A stretch of DNA of 64,000 nt, taken from assembly GCA_017163975.1 (NCBI GenBank), contig JAFFSR010000136.1:12707501-12771500 (forward strand), given 5' to 3'. This stretch comes from Anastatus disparis (Eukaryota; Arthropoda; Insecta; Hymenoptera; Eupelmidae). Position numbers and translations under genes: made by a program. Position 1 is the first letter of the stretch. Each line of letters starts with the position of its first letter. This document shows, one piece after another, positions 63,177 through 64,000 of the stretch. The notes under the pieces are model-generated. The model had not been told where the DNA came from, searched no databases, and saw only the letters and a program-made list of their open reading frames with translations.

Positions 63177-64000
63177 ATGAATATCTTATGCGCAATTTGT
63201 CAAGATCTTTTAGAGCAAGCGAGTGATATTTTTCTAACACCTTGTGGACATGTATTTCATTTTCCTTGTCTCATACAATGGCTTGAAAAGTAAGTCTTAC
63301 AAAGACTACGACATTCCCCATTGAAATTTCTAGATTCCCAGAACAATGAATTAAATCACCAAATCTTTATGGTGTATCTGTATGACGACGCAATCTTTAA
63401 ATCCCCATATAAAATACAATTTATGTTACATTGATAAATATTTTTATATTTTTTTTATGATTTACCAAAAAATCTTTTATTAGTTATAAAATAATTTTTT
63501 TTCTATTTTGTATAAATATACCCAGTAAATTATGCTATTATAAATTATATAATAAAAAAGTTTGTTTAGTACTCAAAAATGTATTAAATGTGTTATATAC
63601 AACTGACTTACTTGGATTTATTTTACAGATCATTAACCTGTCCAGAATGTAGGCAAAAAGTAAGACGTGATAAAATCACTAGAATCTACTTTAATTTTTC
63701 TAACACCGAAGTTATCAAAGATGATTCGGTTACACTTCAACAGAAAGTTGATAGTCTTGCATTTCAAGTGAGATTAACAGAAAATGAATTTAAGAACAGT
63801 CGAGAAGAAAACATTACTTTGAAAAAACAGAATAGTGGTCTACGAGAAGAAGTTAAAAAAGTAGAAAGTGAATTGAATCAAAAGAATTCAGCTATATTTG
63901 GTTTCAAGCAACAAATTTTACATCTTAAAGATCGATTGAATCAGTTAGAAGGATGTGACAGGGAAAAAAGAATATTGCAAAGTAAATTGGAAACTTATGA
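63177..64000 (+). CDS. TRAIP (no poles) RING E3 ubiquitin ligase, 3' part beyond the window
   Basis: E3 ligase of the DNA damage and replication-stress response, which in animals ubiquitinates stalled replisomes. It is Drosophila nopo. Exon 1 is 63177-63289 (MNILCAICQDLLEQ...IQWLEK), and exon 2 starts at 63629 and is still open at the window end. The RING-H2 finger is complete: C5, C8, C23, H25, H28, C31, C42 and C45, with CGHVFHFPCLIQW typical of TRAIP. After the RING comes a long heptad-rich coiled coil (LQQKVDSLAFQVRLTENEF, LKDRLNQLEG). The start is the first ATG, giving the finger five residues in, as in the family. Upstream of it is the (CGT)n-bearing leader. The C-terminal part is not visible. 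Confidence 0.92.

Overview
The window is eukaryotic nuclear DNA from an insect. It is roughly three-quarters A+T, its genes are split by GT-AG introns, and it holds an insect-only chemosensory protein (CSP) gene, tRNA-derived SINEs and many small foldback (MITE-like) elements. The very high A+T content and short exons fit Hymenoptera, for example a parasitoid wasp. That placement is inference; no single sequence here proves it. There is no rRNA gene, true tRNA gene, CRISPR array or bacterial operon.

Layout from left to right. (1) 0.9-3.3 kb, minus: a two-exon CSP gene, with a possible tiny secreted-peptide ORF upstream on the plus strand. (2) 4.8-18.1 kb, minus: a class 3 (fatty) aldehyde dehydrogenase, Aldh-III type. 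I rebuilt it as a 500-residue core with two mutually exclusive penultimate-region exons, an alternative short last exon, and two alternative 5' coding exons whose phase fits. (3) 18.1-26.4 kb: a gene desert with one orphan coding-looking exon (24.4 kb) and a SINE. (4) 26.4-40.0 kb, minus: an 11-exon glycerol kinase 5-like gene. Its 7.7 kb first intron holds a cluster of nested foldback elements. (5) 41.2-43.4 kb, minus: RPAP3 (Spaghetti), a TPR co-chaperone of the R2TP/HSP90 machinery. (6) about 46.7-59.6 kb, plus: bestrophin, a calcium-activated chloride channel of 750 residues, with upstream non-coding or uORF exons. (7) 63.2 kb to the end, plus: the first two coding exons of TRAIP (no poles), a RING E3 ligase, cut by the window edge.

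The genes are functionally unrelated, as expected for an insect chromosome arm: odorant or ligand carriage, lipid aldehyde detoxification, glycerol metabolism, chaperone-assisted complex assembly, ion transport and DNA-damage ubiquitination. The most notable structures are the alternative-exon architecture of the aldehyde dehydrogenase, the nested foldback elements in the glycerol kinase intron, and a TTAA-flanked MITE that splits a 17-bp minisatellite just upstream of the bestrophin start-codon exon. Splice sites were assigned by eye from GT/AG signals, phase and family similarity. The total lengths of the four complete spliced reading frames (CSP, ALDH, glycerol kinase, RPAP3) and of bestrophin all come out as whole codons.
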